Assembly: GCA_947561395.2 (NCBI GenBank) | Contig: OX387184.1 | Span: forward strand, 54,867,197-54,931,196 | Length of the DNA stretch: 64,000 nucleotides | Source of the DNA: Buxus sempervirens | Taxonomy: Eukaryota; Streptophyta; Magnoliopsida; Buxales; Buxaceae | Direction: 5' to 3' | Shown here: positions 20,660-32,283 of the stretch, one piece after another | Numbering within the stretch: position 1 is the stretch's first letter | How the letters are laid out: each line of letters opens with the position of its first letter | Program-made: the position numbers and the translations under genes | The notes under the pieces: generated by a model | The model's input: the letters and a program-made list of their open reading frames with translations, nothing else | Told to the model about the DNA's origin: nothing | Database searches by the model: none

Positions 20660-23600
20660 TGGAATGCCATTTCCCTGAAGGTTCTAATGGGCCTTCATCT
20701 TCAGGGGAATTATGTTTAGAAGGCCCACAAAAAACCCAAAAAGATTTTTCTATTTTTTCTAGAAAATTTAATTTTTTCAAAGAGGTCCAAACCACTTATG
20801 AACCATATAATCAGACCGAATTGGACCGGGTTGAATATGACTTCGACCTTGAGCTCGACTTTGATCTCATGGGGGTCGAAGAAGAGACCGAGGTCGAAGA
20901 AGAAGACGTTCCAAAAGAAATTGAATACCAATTGGAACGTCATGAAAAGGGGGTCCAACCTAATATTGAGGAGACCATATCCATAAATCTTGGGACCAAA
21001 GAGGACCCAAAAATTGTGAAAATCGGGTCATGCTTGTCTGATGTGCAGAAAATTGAAATGTCACAATTCTTGGCAGATTACAAGGATGTGTTTGCTTGGT
21101 CGTATCGGGACATGCCGGGGTTGGACACTGACATGGTGGTGCATAAGTTGCTGATTTTATCAGGGGTTAAGCCAATCAAGCAGAAGCTGAGAAGATTGAA
21201 ACCTGAGTGGACTCTGAAGGTCAAGGACGAAGTGGTCAAGCAGTTCCAAGCTGGATTTCTGGCAGTCTCTACGTACCCAGAGTGGCTCGCGAACATAGTG
21301 CCGGTACCGAAGAAGGACGGGAAGGTCCGAATGTGCGTGGATTATAGAGACTTGAACAGGGCAAGCCCAAATGACGATTTTCCGCTTCCACACATCGACA
21401 TTCTGGTCGATAATACTGCGGTACATAGCCTGTTTTCCTTCATGGATGGGTTCTCAGGATATAATCAGATCAAGATGGCTAAGGAAGATCAAGAGAAAAC
21501 AGCATTTATCACACCTTGGGGCACATTTCACTATACAGTCATGCCGTTTGGGCTTAAAAACGCTGGGGCGACATACCAGCGGGCCATGACAGCATTATTC
21601 CATGACATGATCCATAAGGAGATGGAGGTCTATGTGGACGATATGATTGCCAAATCCTGCAGAGAGGAGGACCACTTGATCAATCTGAAGAAAGTGTTTG
21701 ATCGGCTCAGGAAGTACAGCCTACGGCTTAACCCAGCTAAATGCGTCTTTGGGGCTACATCGGGGAAGTTACTTGGGTTTATAGTGAGCCGAAGAGGAAT
21801 TGAAATCGACCCGGCTAAAGCCAAGGCCATAATTGAAATGCCAGCACCCAGAACTGAGAAGGAGGTCAGGGGTTTTCTTGGAAGGATTCAATACATAAGC
21901 CGGTTCATAGCACAGCTCACTGCTATCTGTGAACCAATTTTCAAACTTCTAAGGAAAGATAACCCGACGGTCTGGAATGAGGATTGCCAGCAGGCATTTG
22001 ATACAATAAAGAGGTATTTACTGAACCCACCGGTACTAGTGCCACCAACTCCAGGAAGACCACTGATCCTGTACTTGTCAGTGTTGGAAACGTCAATGGG
22101 ATGTGTCTTGGGGCAGCATGATGAGACTGGTAGAAAAGAAAGGGCCATTTACTATCTGAGTAAAAAATTCACGGAATATGAAGCCAAGTATTCACCATTG
22201 GAAAAGACTTGCTGTGCTCTAGTGTGGGCAACTCAGAGGCTAAGGCATTACTTCCTTAATCACTCCACACTATTGATATCCCGGATGGACCCGCTGAAAT
22301 ATTTATTTGAGGAACCGGCACTGACTGGCAGGACGGCAAAGTGGCAACTGCTACTGTCCGAATTTGACCTCACATACATCACCCAGAAGGTGATCAAGGG
22401 TCAAGCCATAGCTGATCACCTGGCTGCACATCCTTTGCCAGAATATCAACCCTTGAAGACCAACTTCCCAGATGAGGCAATTCTGTACACTAAAGAGGAG
22501 GAAAATGAGAGTTCTTGGCAGATGTTCTTTGATGGGGCCGCCAATATGAATGGGAACGGAATAGGGGCAGTCTTGGTTAAACCAGATGGTTCACATATCC
22601 CAATTGCAGTAAAGCTGAGATTCCAGTGCACCAATAACATAGCAGAATATGAGGCATGCATAATTGGATTGCAAGCAGCCATGGATCATGGAGTAGAGGA
22701 ACTTGACGTATACGGGGATTCGAGTCTTATCATCTTCCAAACAACTGGTGAGTGGAAAACCAAGGATCACAAATTGATCCCCTATCACCAGTATTTGGAA
22801 GAAATAAGCACAAATTTCACTCGAATTTCCTTCAACTATATGCCAAGGGCCAAGAATCAGTTTGCGGATGCTCTAGCAACCTTGGCTTCAATGGTCAGCA
22901 TACCAGAAGGAGTAGACATCAGACCACTGGAAATTGAGGTCCGAGATGAACCGGCTTACTGTCTCGTTCTAGAGGGAGCACCAGAAGAAGAAGCACCATG
23001 GTTTCAAGATATCAAAAATTTCTTGAACAGTCGGAGTCTACCAGAAAATGCCACTGCTACTGAGAAGAGGACAATACAGAGATTGGCTGGTCAATTTCTG
23101 CTAAGTGGTGGACATGTGTACAAGAGATCACATAACGACATTCTGCTCAGATGTGTTGCCAAGGCTGAATCAGAAAGGCTGATTGAGACTGTACATGGAG
23201 GAGTTTGTAGGCCCCATATGAGTGGGCACATGCTGGCTAAGAAGATCCTGAGGCTGGGATACTACTGGACAACCATGGAGCATGATTGCTGTATACATGT
23301 CAGGAGGTGCCATCAATGCCAAATCTATGCAGATAACAAGCATGCACCCCCAGGTGAGCTGCACAACATGACATCACCCTGGCCCTTCTCTATGTGGGGC
23401 ATAGATGTCATAGGCATGATCTCCCCTAAGGCATCGAACGGACACAGATTTATCTTGGTAGCGATTGATTACTTCACTAAGTGGGTGGAAGCAGCATCAT
23501 ATGCAAATATCACAAGCAACCATGTTATTAAATTTTTGAAGCACAGTATCATTTGTCGCTATGGGCTGCCAAGTGCCATAGTATCAGACAATGCTTCAAA

Positions 23601-24246
23601 TATTAAGAACAAGGACATGAAGAAAATGTGTGAGCAGTTTCAGATCACCCACCACAAGTCAGCTCCGTATAGGCCAAAGATGAATGGGGCAGTAGAAGCA
23701 GCAAACAAGAACATAAAGAAAATCATTCAGAAGATGGTAGTGAGCTATAAGGATTGGCATGAAATGCTGCCACTTGCTCTGCATGCATACAGAACCTCGA
23801 TCCGGACCTCAACTGGGGCAACCCCGTATTCCCTAGTCTATGGAATGGAAGCAGTCTTGCCCGTGGAAGTAGAGATCCCATCACTCCGAGTGCTCATGGA
23901 AGCAGAACTAGAAGAAGCCGAATGGATCCAGTCGAGACATGATCAACTTAACCTAATAGAAGAAAAGCGGTTGAAAGCGCTTTGCTATGGACAGTTGTAC
24001 CAGAAGAGAATGGCCCGGGCTTACAATAAGAAAGTGAGGCCCAGAACTTTCCAAGAAGGAAACTTAGTGCTAAAGAAAATTCTACCATTTTTGGAAGATC
24101 CTCGTGGTAAGTTCAAGCCCAATTGGGAAGGCCCATATGTCGTCAAGAAAGTACTGTCAGGGGGTGCACTCATCTTAGCAGAAATGGATGGGTCAGATTT
24201 TCCTGAGCCCATTAACTCTGATGCGGTAAAAAGGTATTTCCCTTGA
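20660..24246 (+). CDS. pol: Tat/Ogre pol: reverse transcriptase, two RNase H domains, integrase (~1,195 aa)
   Basis: A long frame directly following gag-protease. Domains: RT (about residues 180-360, VCVDYRDLNRASPNDDFPL-type start and the YVDDM block), Ty3-type RNase H (about 450-560, YLSKKFTEYEAKYSPLEKT), a second RNase H (about 620-750, MFFDGAANMNGNGIGAVLV, NNIAEYEACIIGLQAA), and integrase with an N-terminal zinc region and catalytic core (about 840-1080, WGIDVIGMISPKASNGHRF). The duplicated RNase H is a Tat-lineage marker. In Ogre/Tat relatives the two frames are known to be joined by splicing a short intron or by read-through. Which applies here cannot be read from the DNA alone. Confidence 0.93.
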
Positions 24247-25190
24247 GTGAATATTTCTAGGAAATGATCCGAGGCCATTTTTCTTTATTTCCTTCAAAAA
24301 ATTTTAATCCCTAGTCTAGCCAAGTTGAGCCGGTTCGTTTCTTTGATAAACCCAAACCGGATTTACAGTCTTAAATAGGGGCAAAACAAATTGGGGCAAA
24401 GTAAGGAAAGAAAAAGAAAAAGAGAGGAAAAGCAATGGAAATGGCAAATGAAAGCCAAGTGTGAAAAAAAGAAAAATGCAAAAAATGCAATTTGGGGGAA
24501 AAAGGTTAAATTCATCATGACTGTAAGTCCGGTTGACCTATTTCCACACTTGAAAAATTTTGGGCCTTTAATACCCTTTCTTTCATAAACTGAGCCTAGC
24601 CTTTATTTCGTCCTATTTTTAAGCCCTCGGTGATCTTAGTTTGTTCATTCAAATGTCAGAGTAAGATTGGTGATGACGGAATTCAGAAGCCGGCCCTAGT
24701 GAAAACCGTAACTGGCGCTAGGGGCAATATTGGCAAAAAGGCGAAAAGAAAAAAAATAAGAAAAATGAAAGAAAATCAGAGGTTGAGTTGATCATGGGGA
24801 TCTGAGCTTCAAGCAAAGTTGGCATGAGCAGAATGGGGCAGTTTTGGCCGTTGGGGATGACTCTAAAGGTCCTAAGATGGACGGTTCTGATCCCTCAGTA
24901 TTTTGTGGACTACCCTTTTCATTATTTAACCTGGTTCTAATTCCTTTAATTATAGGTGATTAAGTGCATGGACAAAATTTCAAAAATACAAAAAAAAATA
25001 TAAAAAGGAAAAATTATACTTTGGCCAGTGATGAGAAATCAAATACTTTTCATAAAACCTTTGTTTTTACAAGCATCTGAGCATTCTGAGGCCAATAATA
25101 TAAAAACTTTATTTTGAATTAAATCATTTGTATTTCCACTATTGGAGTTCAATTTTGTACAAAGGTATGAAAAATGTGCAGGAAATAAAG
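24247..25190. other. Spacer between pol and the antisense genes
   Basis: About 0.9 kb of purine-rich DNA without a recognisable gene. It contains AG-rich stretches (about 24390-24490 and 24740-24780) and probably the polyadenylation region shared by the convergent sense and antisense transcripts. Confidence 0.5.
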
Positions 25191-26886
25191 CTAATCTCCT
25201 AGCCGCTCCTCAAGCTCCCGAATCCGAGCTGCCTGAGCTGCAATGACTCCTGAAGCCCCCTCTGCAGCGGGATCACTCAGGAAGGAAATGACCTCATCTG
25301 AAAGGGCCTGCTGGATCCTCATACTCCTAAGGCTGGCCAAAGTATCCTGGTACTTCTGCCGGATCATACGGACCTCGAAGCAACGGGCCTGCCTCTGCTC
25401 CTCCAGCTTCTCTTCCACGGCAATGCGGCGTGAGATCTGCTCCTCAAGCTGCCTCTCCAGATAAGCGCCCTGTATCCTGAGCTCCTGGGCCTCCCGTACC
25501 CATATCTGCTGAAGCCGCTTATGAGAAGCCCGCTCAGACTCTAGAATGTCCTCATAGGTGGGAGCCAAGACTACAGGAGGATCTTCGGGTACCGGGGCCT
25601 GAGTCTGTATCTGTTCCTTAATCCAGAAGAGATAATCCTTCACATGGGCTTCTGAGAAGACTGGACCATGCATGAAGCGGACATAGGACCACTCCTTCAT
25701 CAACCAGGCATTCAGCTTCATAGAAAGGGGCCCAAGACGATCCTCATATCCACATGGGATGATAATCCCCTGGGTCGCACGGAACTGACGAAGGACCCGC
25801 AGAGGAAGATACAGCACTGCATGCTTCAGGCCCGCTAGGATCAAAAAGTTGCGGTCACGGAAGCTAATCACTGTCTCCGCATTAGGCTGATAAGTACCAG
25901 GCCATCTCACCTGGTCATCCTGAAGCGAGCCCAAGAAAGTGAACCAGCCCTGTTTGCCCCCTGGAATATCGGGACACCCCCTGTTGCTCATCAAGAGGGG
26001 AACTTTTAGACTCGGGAAGAAGTGTCGATTGATCTCTTCAATCTGGCTCAAATGATCAAGTAGCCAAAGCTGCAAAGGAAGAGAGAGGGGTCAGCACATT
26101 GTATATATAAAAAAAAAAAGCAAAAAAGGCAAAAAGAAAGCCAAAAGGCAAGAAAAAAAGAAAAAAAAACTTGTTTACCTGCAGGATCTGGGCACATGCT
26201 AAGAAGCGTTTCGACTTCCTGTTGTAGCAGTCAGTCAAGGCCTGATATATCCCAGCTAAAATCATAGGGGCCAACCTCTCCCGCTCCCTAACCTGGCATA
26301 TCACAGAAATCAAGGCCAAGTCCACCTCGTCATCCTCCCGTGGGAAAAGCAACTGGTTGACCACTATCAGGGTCAACGCATTGAATCGGGCCTCCTTATC
26401 TTCTCCCCTCAAAAGCTTCTCAGTCAAAAAAGCCTTAGATAGGGTCAAAAGGGTGTCAGAATCCCCCAAGTCCTTCTTCCCTATGCCCAAAAAAGTAGAA
26501 GCTTCCTTCTTGTAACTGGGCCTAAGAGGTGGATTCACCACCTTCTCATCAAACCTCAGGCCCAGGATGGTTTCCACCTCTTCAATGGTTGGGGTCATCT
26601 CATGGGTCCCAAAACGGAACAAGTTGAGATCAGGAACCCAATGACCAATCATGGCCTCTATAATCTCCCACCTGAAGGGAACCTTGGGAATGAGCAGGGT
26701 ATGGCCTAGATTAGTAGAACCCCATCTCCTCTCCTCATCTAGGGACATAGAGTTAACCCACCTTGTGTAAAAGGAATCCACAGGGTTGTACCTAGTGAGA
26801 TTTTGGGGTTTTGATCTAAAAGGCTGTTTTGCAGGGGAGGCAGTGTGGACAGACAATAATGGGGCAGAAGATGATCCGGATTCCAT
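25191..26886 (-). CDS. Antisense gene B in the Tat/Ogre element: DUF7745 / plant-mobile-domain-like protein
   Basis: Two open blocks on the minus strand, 26886-26179 and 26069-25191, flank a short gap with CTGCAG|GTAAAC and TTTGCAG|CTTTGG borders. The start is taken as ATG 26886 (MESGSSSAPLL) because a TATAAAT box lies at about 26998-27004, just upstream. The first block contains RWVNSMSLDEERRWGSTNLG, WEIIEAMIGHWVPDLNLFRF, the TIEEVETILGL motif and EARFNALTLIVVNQLLFPRE. The second has IPGGKQGWFTFLGSLQDDQV and FRDRNFLILAGLKHAVLYLP and ends in a coiled coil (about the last 110 residues). This pattern is that of DUF7745 / aminotransferase-like plant-mobile-domain proteins, common in plant retrotransposons. 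Its function is unknown. Confidence 0.75.
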
Positions 26887-26997
26887 TGGATTGGACGGGA
26901 GCAAGCTAGAACTCAAGAGGAGGAAGAAAAAGGCGAAAAGGGGGTTTCTAAACTCAAAAACTCGTAAAAAATACTCAAATCCCGAGGCAGGTTGCAT

Positions 26998-27157
26998 TTA
27001 TAGCATCTTTTAACATATCCGGTAACTCAGACCGGATACAAAGGCTTTAGTAATATCCGGATAAGTATACCGGATACAGAGGATTCCATGAATATCCGGT
27101 ATGACATACCGGATACAAAGACCAATCAATGTATCCGGTATGTCATACCGGATACAG
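26998..27157 (-). promoter_or_regulatory. Promoter of antisense gene B: TATA box plus four TATCCGG/CCGGATA modules
   Basis: The minus strand reads GCTATAAATGC at about 26997-27005. Directly upstream (higher coordinates) are four modules at about 27016-27041, 27053-27079, 27091-27116 and 27130-27155, spaced 37-39 bp. Two of the loops are TATGACATA-like and one is AACTCAG. Confidence 0.8.
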
Positions 27158-27368
27158 AGAAAAAATGCAAAAAAAAGAGCTAAGGATGAAAAAATCCGAA
27201 TTTTTTACCTGTTTTACCTGCTTAGAAGTCATAATTGCATAGAATTGAGAGCAAAAGATGTGCAAGACATGATAGAATGAATAAAAAGTTTTTTTCATAT
27301 ATATCTGGAAGTTTTGTACAGGGATGAGGATATAAATACATGAAAATGAAAAAAATCCTAATCTACTC

Positions 27369-30046
27369 CTATACAGGATCATCCCCGTGTCCTCGGCCGC
27401 GTCCACCTCTACGGCCTCTCCCCCAAAGTGCTCGGCCTCTAGAGTATGCAAGGATCCGCTCGGCTGCATGACGGGGATGCCGACCTACCACCTGCTGAAG
27501 ATGATACTCCAAGCAATAATCCTCGAGATCTGGGGGAGGAGCAGGAGTAGAATCTGGGGAAGAAGCCTCGGGCTCAGCAGCAACCGGCCCAACTGGGCCC
27601 TCATCCAAAGCATCCTCTGCTCCCGCAGCTCCAGAAGGCCCAGCATCAGCAGCAGAGGGGCCAGGATCAGAAGTAGCTGAGTCCACAGAAAAGAGAAAAA
27701 TCAGAAGACTCAGATATAAGGAAGAATAAAAGAGAAGAATTAAAAGAAGATCATACCAGGAATGTCTGCAGAAGGAGCCGGAGGATCCGGCTCGTCAAGA
27801 CCAGCCGCTGGGGCATCCTCGGGATCAGAGGCCCGAGCAGGAGATGGATCAGGAATCAGGAAATCATGCTCAAAGAAGGCATCCTGATCATGGACCGGGC
27901 CCTGCACAAGTCAAACAAGCATATCAGAATAGCAGAAACAAGAAAATAATGAAAGAAATGAACATATGAGAAGGCCAGATACCTGTCTAGACTGAAGCTC
28001 AGCAACTAAGGCCTCCAGCTCCCTGATCCGGGCATCCCGCTGGGCCACGACCGCATCGTGCTCCGCGATCATATCATCGATCGCAGCCCGCTGACTCTCA
28101 AACCGGTCCCGGATGGTATTCAGCTCGTGTACCTGCCAACAAGAACAGAAGAAGGGTCAAAAATGCATAAAAAAAAAAAAAGAGGGATGAAAATATAGAG
28201 AGTATAAGACTTACGGTGTCCTCATGGATCCGGATACGGATCCCGCCGATCTCAGTCACCCCGGCACGAGTGGGTCGATCCATCAAGCATCCAATAGACA
28301 CCCTCTGGAACCACTCGTCGTAATCTCCGGCTACTGTGAGCCCCTCTGCATCCAGGAAATGATCGAACTGATCTACATCAAAACCTGGGAGGAGTGTGTC
28401 GGGACCCACAGGAGGAGGAGGGACGGGGATGCGAAGTGCGCTGGTGTGCTAGAAGTACAGGCGCTCTCCTAAGTACATCACCCTACCAAGCCTCCCGAGG
28501 AAGCACTGGTAGGGCTGACGTCGTCGATCTCTATCGAAGGCGTCTTGTACCGCCATCTCACGAGCCACCCCAACATCCACGTCATCAAATCGGGATAGAA
28601 GGAGCTGCAAAAAAAGGAAACTGTCAGGTACAGTCAAAATACAGGAAAGGAAAAGGAAAAGATAAAAGACTTACATCAGATCGGCGGGCACGGTCTAAGT
28701 GCACCCGGGCAGTACGAGGCTGGCTCCTGTCGGCATCTCGAACCTGGGCCGACCATCGCAGGGCCACAGGAAAATCCACAACCTCAGGAACCGGGGAGGG
28801 GCGGAAGAAGGTCATGTAGGTGTACATGAACACCTAACAAAGGAAAAATCAGTCAAGAAAAGATAAAGCCTAAAGAATTAAGCCAGACAGATGAATGCAA
28901 TACCTGTAGAATCTGCCAGAAGAACCGGCTGCTAACTCCATCACCTCTCGGAGATGCTAAGCCTCGAACCGCTCGGCACAGCCCGGCCAAGATGGTCCCA
29001 TAGATGAGCCGACCCCATGCTAGCTGGCGGGTCAGATGGAGATCTCTCAAAGCGTCCAAAAAGAGCGGACTGACACCGGTAGTATCCTCCGGGAAGAAGC
29101 AGCTCCCCAGCATCAGCAAGAATACGTGCCGGAAAATAGGAATAAATGCAGCATCATCCACAGCCACAGTCCTGTGTCTCCCCTCAAAATGTCGAGCCAG
29201 ACTCTCCCGCAGCCAACTAATGGAGAGCCGGCCACTCCGCCCATCCCAAGCAGTAGGAGGCAGGGCCTGATATCCCAAAAGAAGTCCCATATCCTCCGCA
29301 GAAGGCCGCTCCAAGACAATGGTCCGCCCCGTCAGAGGAATGCCCGTAATCATCACGAAATCGGAGGGGCGGATCCCCAGCTCCACGTCCGGCAGATAGA
29401 ATGACTGCGTCTCTGGGAAATATCTCTCCATCATGGCAAAAATAAGCGGACGATCGGCTCTGAAGGATGGGATGCTAAGAAAATGGTCCAGGTGGCACCT
29501 CCCAAACTCCCGCCGGAGTGCTGGAGAAAGCGACTGAGCTAGATCACTAAATCTGCCCCAGCTATCTCGTAAGTGGGAGGAATGGTACGGAAGTGGCACA
29601 TCTGCCCTGATGCACATAGAAGGATGGCTATCCAAGCCATGGAGGAGCTCGGTATCATGCACAGAGGCCCTAAACTCCTCAGAGACCCCTGCCAGAGCTA
29701 CAGCAACCCCCTCCGGAGCCGTATCTCTGGCTCTGCCTCGGCCTCTGCCACGGCCTCTCTCGCCCTCAGGGGCCTGATCCGGAACTCTGCCTCTGCCTCG
29801 GCCTCGACCACGAGCGGGTGCAACCACGGGCTGAATTGCAAAGGAACAGTGTGAAGATTTGTGTACAAGGGAGAATGAAGAGAGAAAGGAAAATTTTTGG
29901 AAGCCTACCTCAGCAGAACTCTCTCGGGAGACATCTAGCAGCTCCGACAGAGTGGCGCTGGAACTCGCCTCTGTCCGAGCCCGCGAACTGGAGGGCTGAT
30001 CAGCAGGGTCAACCTCCTCACGAACACGGGAACGACTCCTAGCCAT
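27369..30046 (-). CDS. Antisense gene A in the Tat/Ogre element: plant mobile domain (PMD) protein
   Basis: Minus strand, start MARSRSRVREEVDPADQPSS at 30046. The first block ends near 29909 at a GAG|GTAGGC site. The main block (about 29830-28904) has an RG-rich repeat (RGRGRGRV, RGRGRGRGRA) and then a PMD region: SFYLPDVELGIRPSDFVMIT, GRTIVLERPSAEDMGLLLGY, LRESLARHFEGRHRTV and YGTILAGLCRAVRGLASP. Smaller open blocks with splice-like borders follow at about 28833-28675, 28604-28450 and 28400-28205, then a coiled-coil region at about 28130-27990. The last block (to 27369) ends in a Gly/Arg-rich tail (GRGRRGGRGRGHG). It resembles the MAIN/MAIL1 (PMD) family, members of which occur both as host genes and inside transposons. 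Exon limits are approximate. Confidence 0.7.
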
Positions 30047-31615
30047 CTATCCAGGGAAGTGTTTTATAAATTTCAGATCAAATTTATTTGGAACCCTACT
30101 TTGCTCAGTTCAAATTGAAAAAAAAATTTCACTTTGATTTTATAAGTTCTAACTCTGGTTCATCTGGAATCTTATTAAAATTTTCAGGAATTGTGGTTCG
30201 GTTCAAAGTCTTTTAGAAAATATTTCTACATTTTTCACAAGGACTAATAGCTGATAATTTACTGTAGGATGGTTACATTGGTGCAAAAGCAAATGGGCGG
30301 ACCTAAATCAAGGATCGGAATAAACTGTGGAACCCGGGGAGGGGGGAGCCAGTCAAGGAAAAGTCTTGGCAGTCGAAGCATCATTTTGGTCAGAGATCAG
30401 ATCAAGGAAAGGTCAATCATAACATGGTGAAAACAGTGGAAAGTTATATAGCCCAATGGAAAATGTCGATCCGCCTCAGAGGAAACACTGGCCAAGAATT
30501 AGCAAGACAAATTACAGAACAGCAGGGCATCAATCAGGAATTAGAAGCAGAGAAGAAATTACAGTCCAGAGCATCATACATAAAAAATAAAAAAAAACAT
30601 GTTCCTACAGTGGAAATTCAGTGGGCAGCATATCAGAAGCATAGTATCATGCAATTCAGTGCGATGTTTTCAAGCAATGGACAAGTTTAGGGTGATGCCA
30701 TGGCTTCTGCCATCAATTGGAGTTTATCAAGAGAAAATCAGGAGGTCAACAATTGGATAGAAAAATATTACCAACAGACAAAAATCTGGCTAGACAAATT
30801 GAGAAGAAACAAACAATAATGTCAGCAATTCATAAAGAATCAGAAGCAGCCTGAATGCAGAATTTGAAAGTCATTCGTCCAATACTCTAAGCATGCAACA
30901 GGTATCAACAATCCAGCATGATAGAAAAAGCCAAAGCATGGGAAAAGGCATGCCTGGAGATAGCATTAAAATGTTACCTCCAACTGGATACAAGTCAACA
31001 TTTTTGCAAGCATAGATTCGGCAATACAAGATTTCAAGAAATTGTCTACCAACAAGAAAGAAGCATCACATGGCTAAAATTAGAACAAAAGGATAAATCA
31101 AAGCATGTGGCAATTATAGACATGTATCCGAAATCCTGACAAAGCAAGTATCTCAATGCAGGATGAGCAATTCAATTCCCAATCAAGCAACTGTGTTACA
31201 CATATCAATGAGTGACAAGGCCGAATGGTGTTAACCACAAAATCTGTTATTCGTTCAAATCAAACAGGAATTGGTTCATAAGGAAAGGTTAAGTATGAAT
31301 TCACTAACCTGAACGAATGGAATTGAATCAAGGATAGGTCACAAGCACAATCGCCCAAAAGTTGGCGCTCCCAGCAGCTAGAAAATCCTCAAAAATGGGC
31401 TAGGGCTCGACTGCTACTGTAAATGGGCAAGGAATGAGTGTTGCCGGAGCAAGGAGCAACCGCCGGCAGCAATAGACGTCGCCGGAGCTACTGGAGATCG
31501 CCGGAAAAGCCAGACGAGTCGTCGGGGACGAGGACAAGAGCTTAGGGCCGGTCTGAGTAATCGGAGCAAGAAGAAAGAAGAGGAAAAGTCGCGGTCGCGC
31601 GCGACTTAAGTAAAC
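30047..31615. other. Upstream region of antisense gene A
   Basis: About 1.6 kb with no recognisable coding sequence. Positions 31430-31610 are GC-rich with repeated CCGGCG/CGCCGG motifs, the look of a 5' untranslated leader for a minus-strand transcript. 30270-31330 is AG-rich and unremarkable. Confidence 0.45.
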
Positions 31616-31618
31616 CTG

Positions 31619-31685
31619 CGGGATCCGGATACTCAGGCCGGATACCCGCAGACCCTGTATTATCCGGATACACTTACCGGATACT
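31619..31685 (-). promoter_or_regulatory. TATCCGG/CCGGATA module pair upstream of antisense gene A
   Basis: Modules at about 31622-31647 (ATCCGGATACTCAGGCCGGATAC) and 31659-31684 (TTATCCGGATACACTTACCGGATAC), 37-38 bp apart. They lie directly upstream, in minus-strand sense, of the GC-rich leader-like stretch. No obvious TATA box lies between. Confidence 0.75.
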
Positions 31686-31871
31686 AAAGAAAAAAAGAAA
31701 AAAAATAGAAAAAAGCAGAAAAAAATAGAAAAAATAGAGAAAAAAACAGGAAAGAATAGAAAAAAAGGGAAATGAAAAGAAAAAAAAGAAGAAAAGGAAA
31801 TGAAAAAAAAAAAAAAAAAAGAAAAAAAGAAAGGAAAAAAAAAGAAGAAAAGAAAAAAAAGAGAAGGAGGG
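31680..31871. repeat. Purine-only (GAAAA)n tract
   Basis: About 190 bp almost entirely of A and G (AAAAAAGAAAAAA variants). It is low-complexity DNA. Confidence 0.9.
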
Positions 31872-31895
31872 AGCAAACTTGTGCTATAATTCTTA

Positions 31896-32140
31896 CTATT
31901 TTCTCAAAATCCTATTTTTGCCTTGAAATCCACCTCACAGCCACGAGAGCTCTGTGGAATTCGGGACAACTTTGGGAAATGTGCCTGGTCAAAAGGATGA
32001 TATCCACTCAATTTTCAACTTGGTTTGATAAAAAATCAATTTTTCAAAAAATCCTATTTTTGGGCTTAAAATCCACTTCACAGCCACAAAGGGCTCAGTG
32101 GAATTTAAGAACTCTTGGAGGGATGCCCCCTTAAAGTGAG
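31896..32140. repeat. Degenerate tandem duplication, ~140-bp unit
   Basis: AAATCCTATTTTTG...GAAATCCACCTCACAGCCAC (about 31905) recurs as AAATCCTATTTTTGGGCTTA...CACTTCACAGCCAC (about 32047), followed in both by a CTC.GTGGAATT block. It lies just before the polypurine tract. Confidence 0.8.
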
Positions 32141-32267
32141 GGCCTTTTTGGCAAATCTCCACTCAAAAATTGTTTTCTACAAAAATTGAATTGAACCGAG
32201 CAAATCATGCTCAAGGGAATGCAATTTGGGCTTGTCTACTCTTTGCAGCTCACTGCTTCGCAGCTCC

Positions 32268-32283
32268 CACAAAGAGGGGCAGT
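32268..32283 (+). other. Polypurine tract
   Basis: ACAAAGAGGGGCAGT immediately precedes the 3' LTR start (TGTAGACACC at 32284), the position expected for the plus-strand primer. Confidence 0.75.

Noticed and set aside
17158-22148. Several minus-strand open frames of 65-207 codons opposite gag and pol
   Set aside because: They are shadows of the sense frames, with no domain resemblance and no independent start context. Only the frames beyond pol (25-30 kb) have recognisable protein content.
31400-31876. 158-codon minus-strand frame with poly-Phe
   Set aside because: The Phe-rich start is the purine tract read backwards. The remainder is better explained as untranslated leader of antisense gene A.
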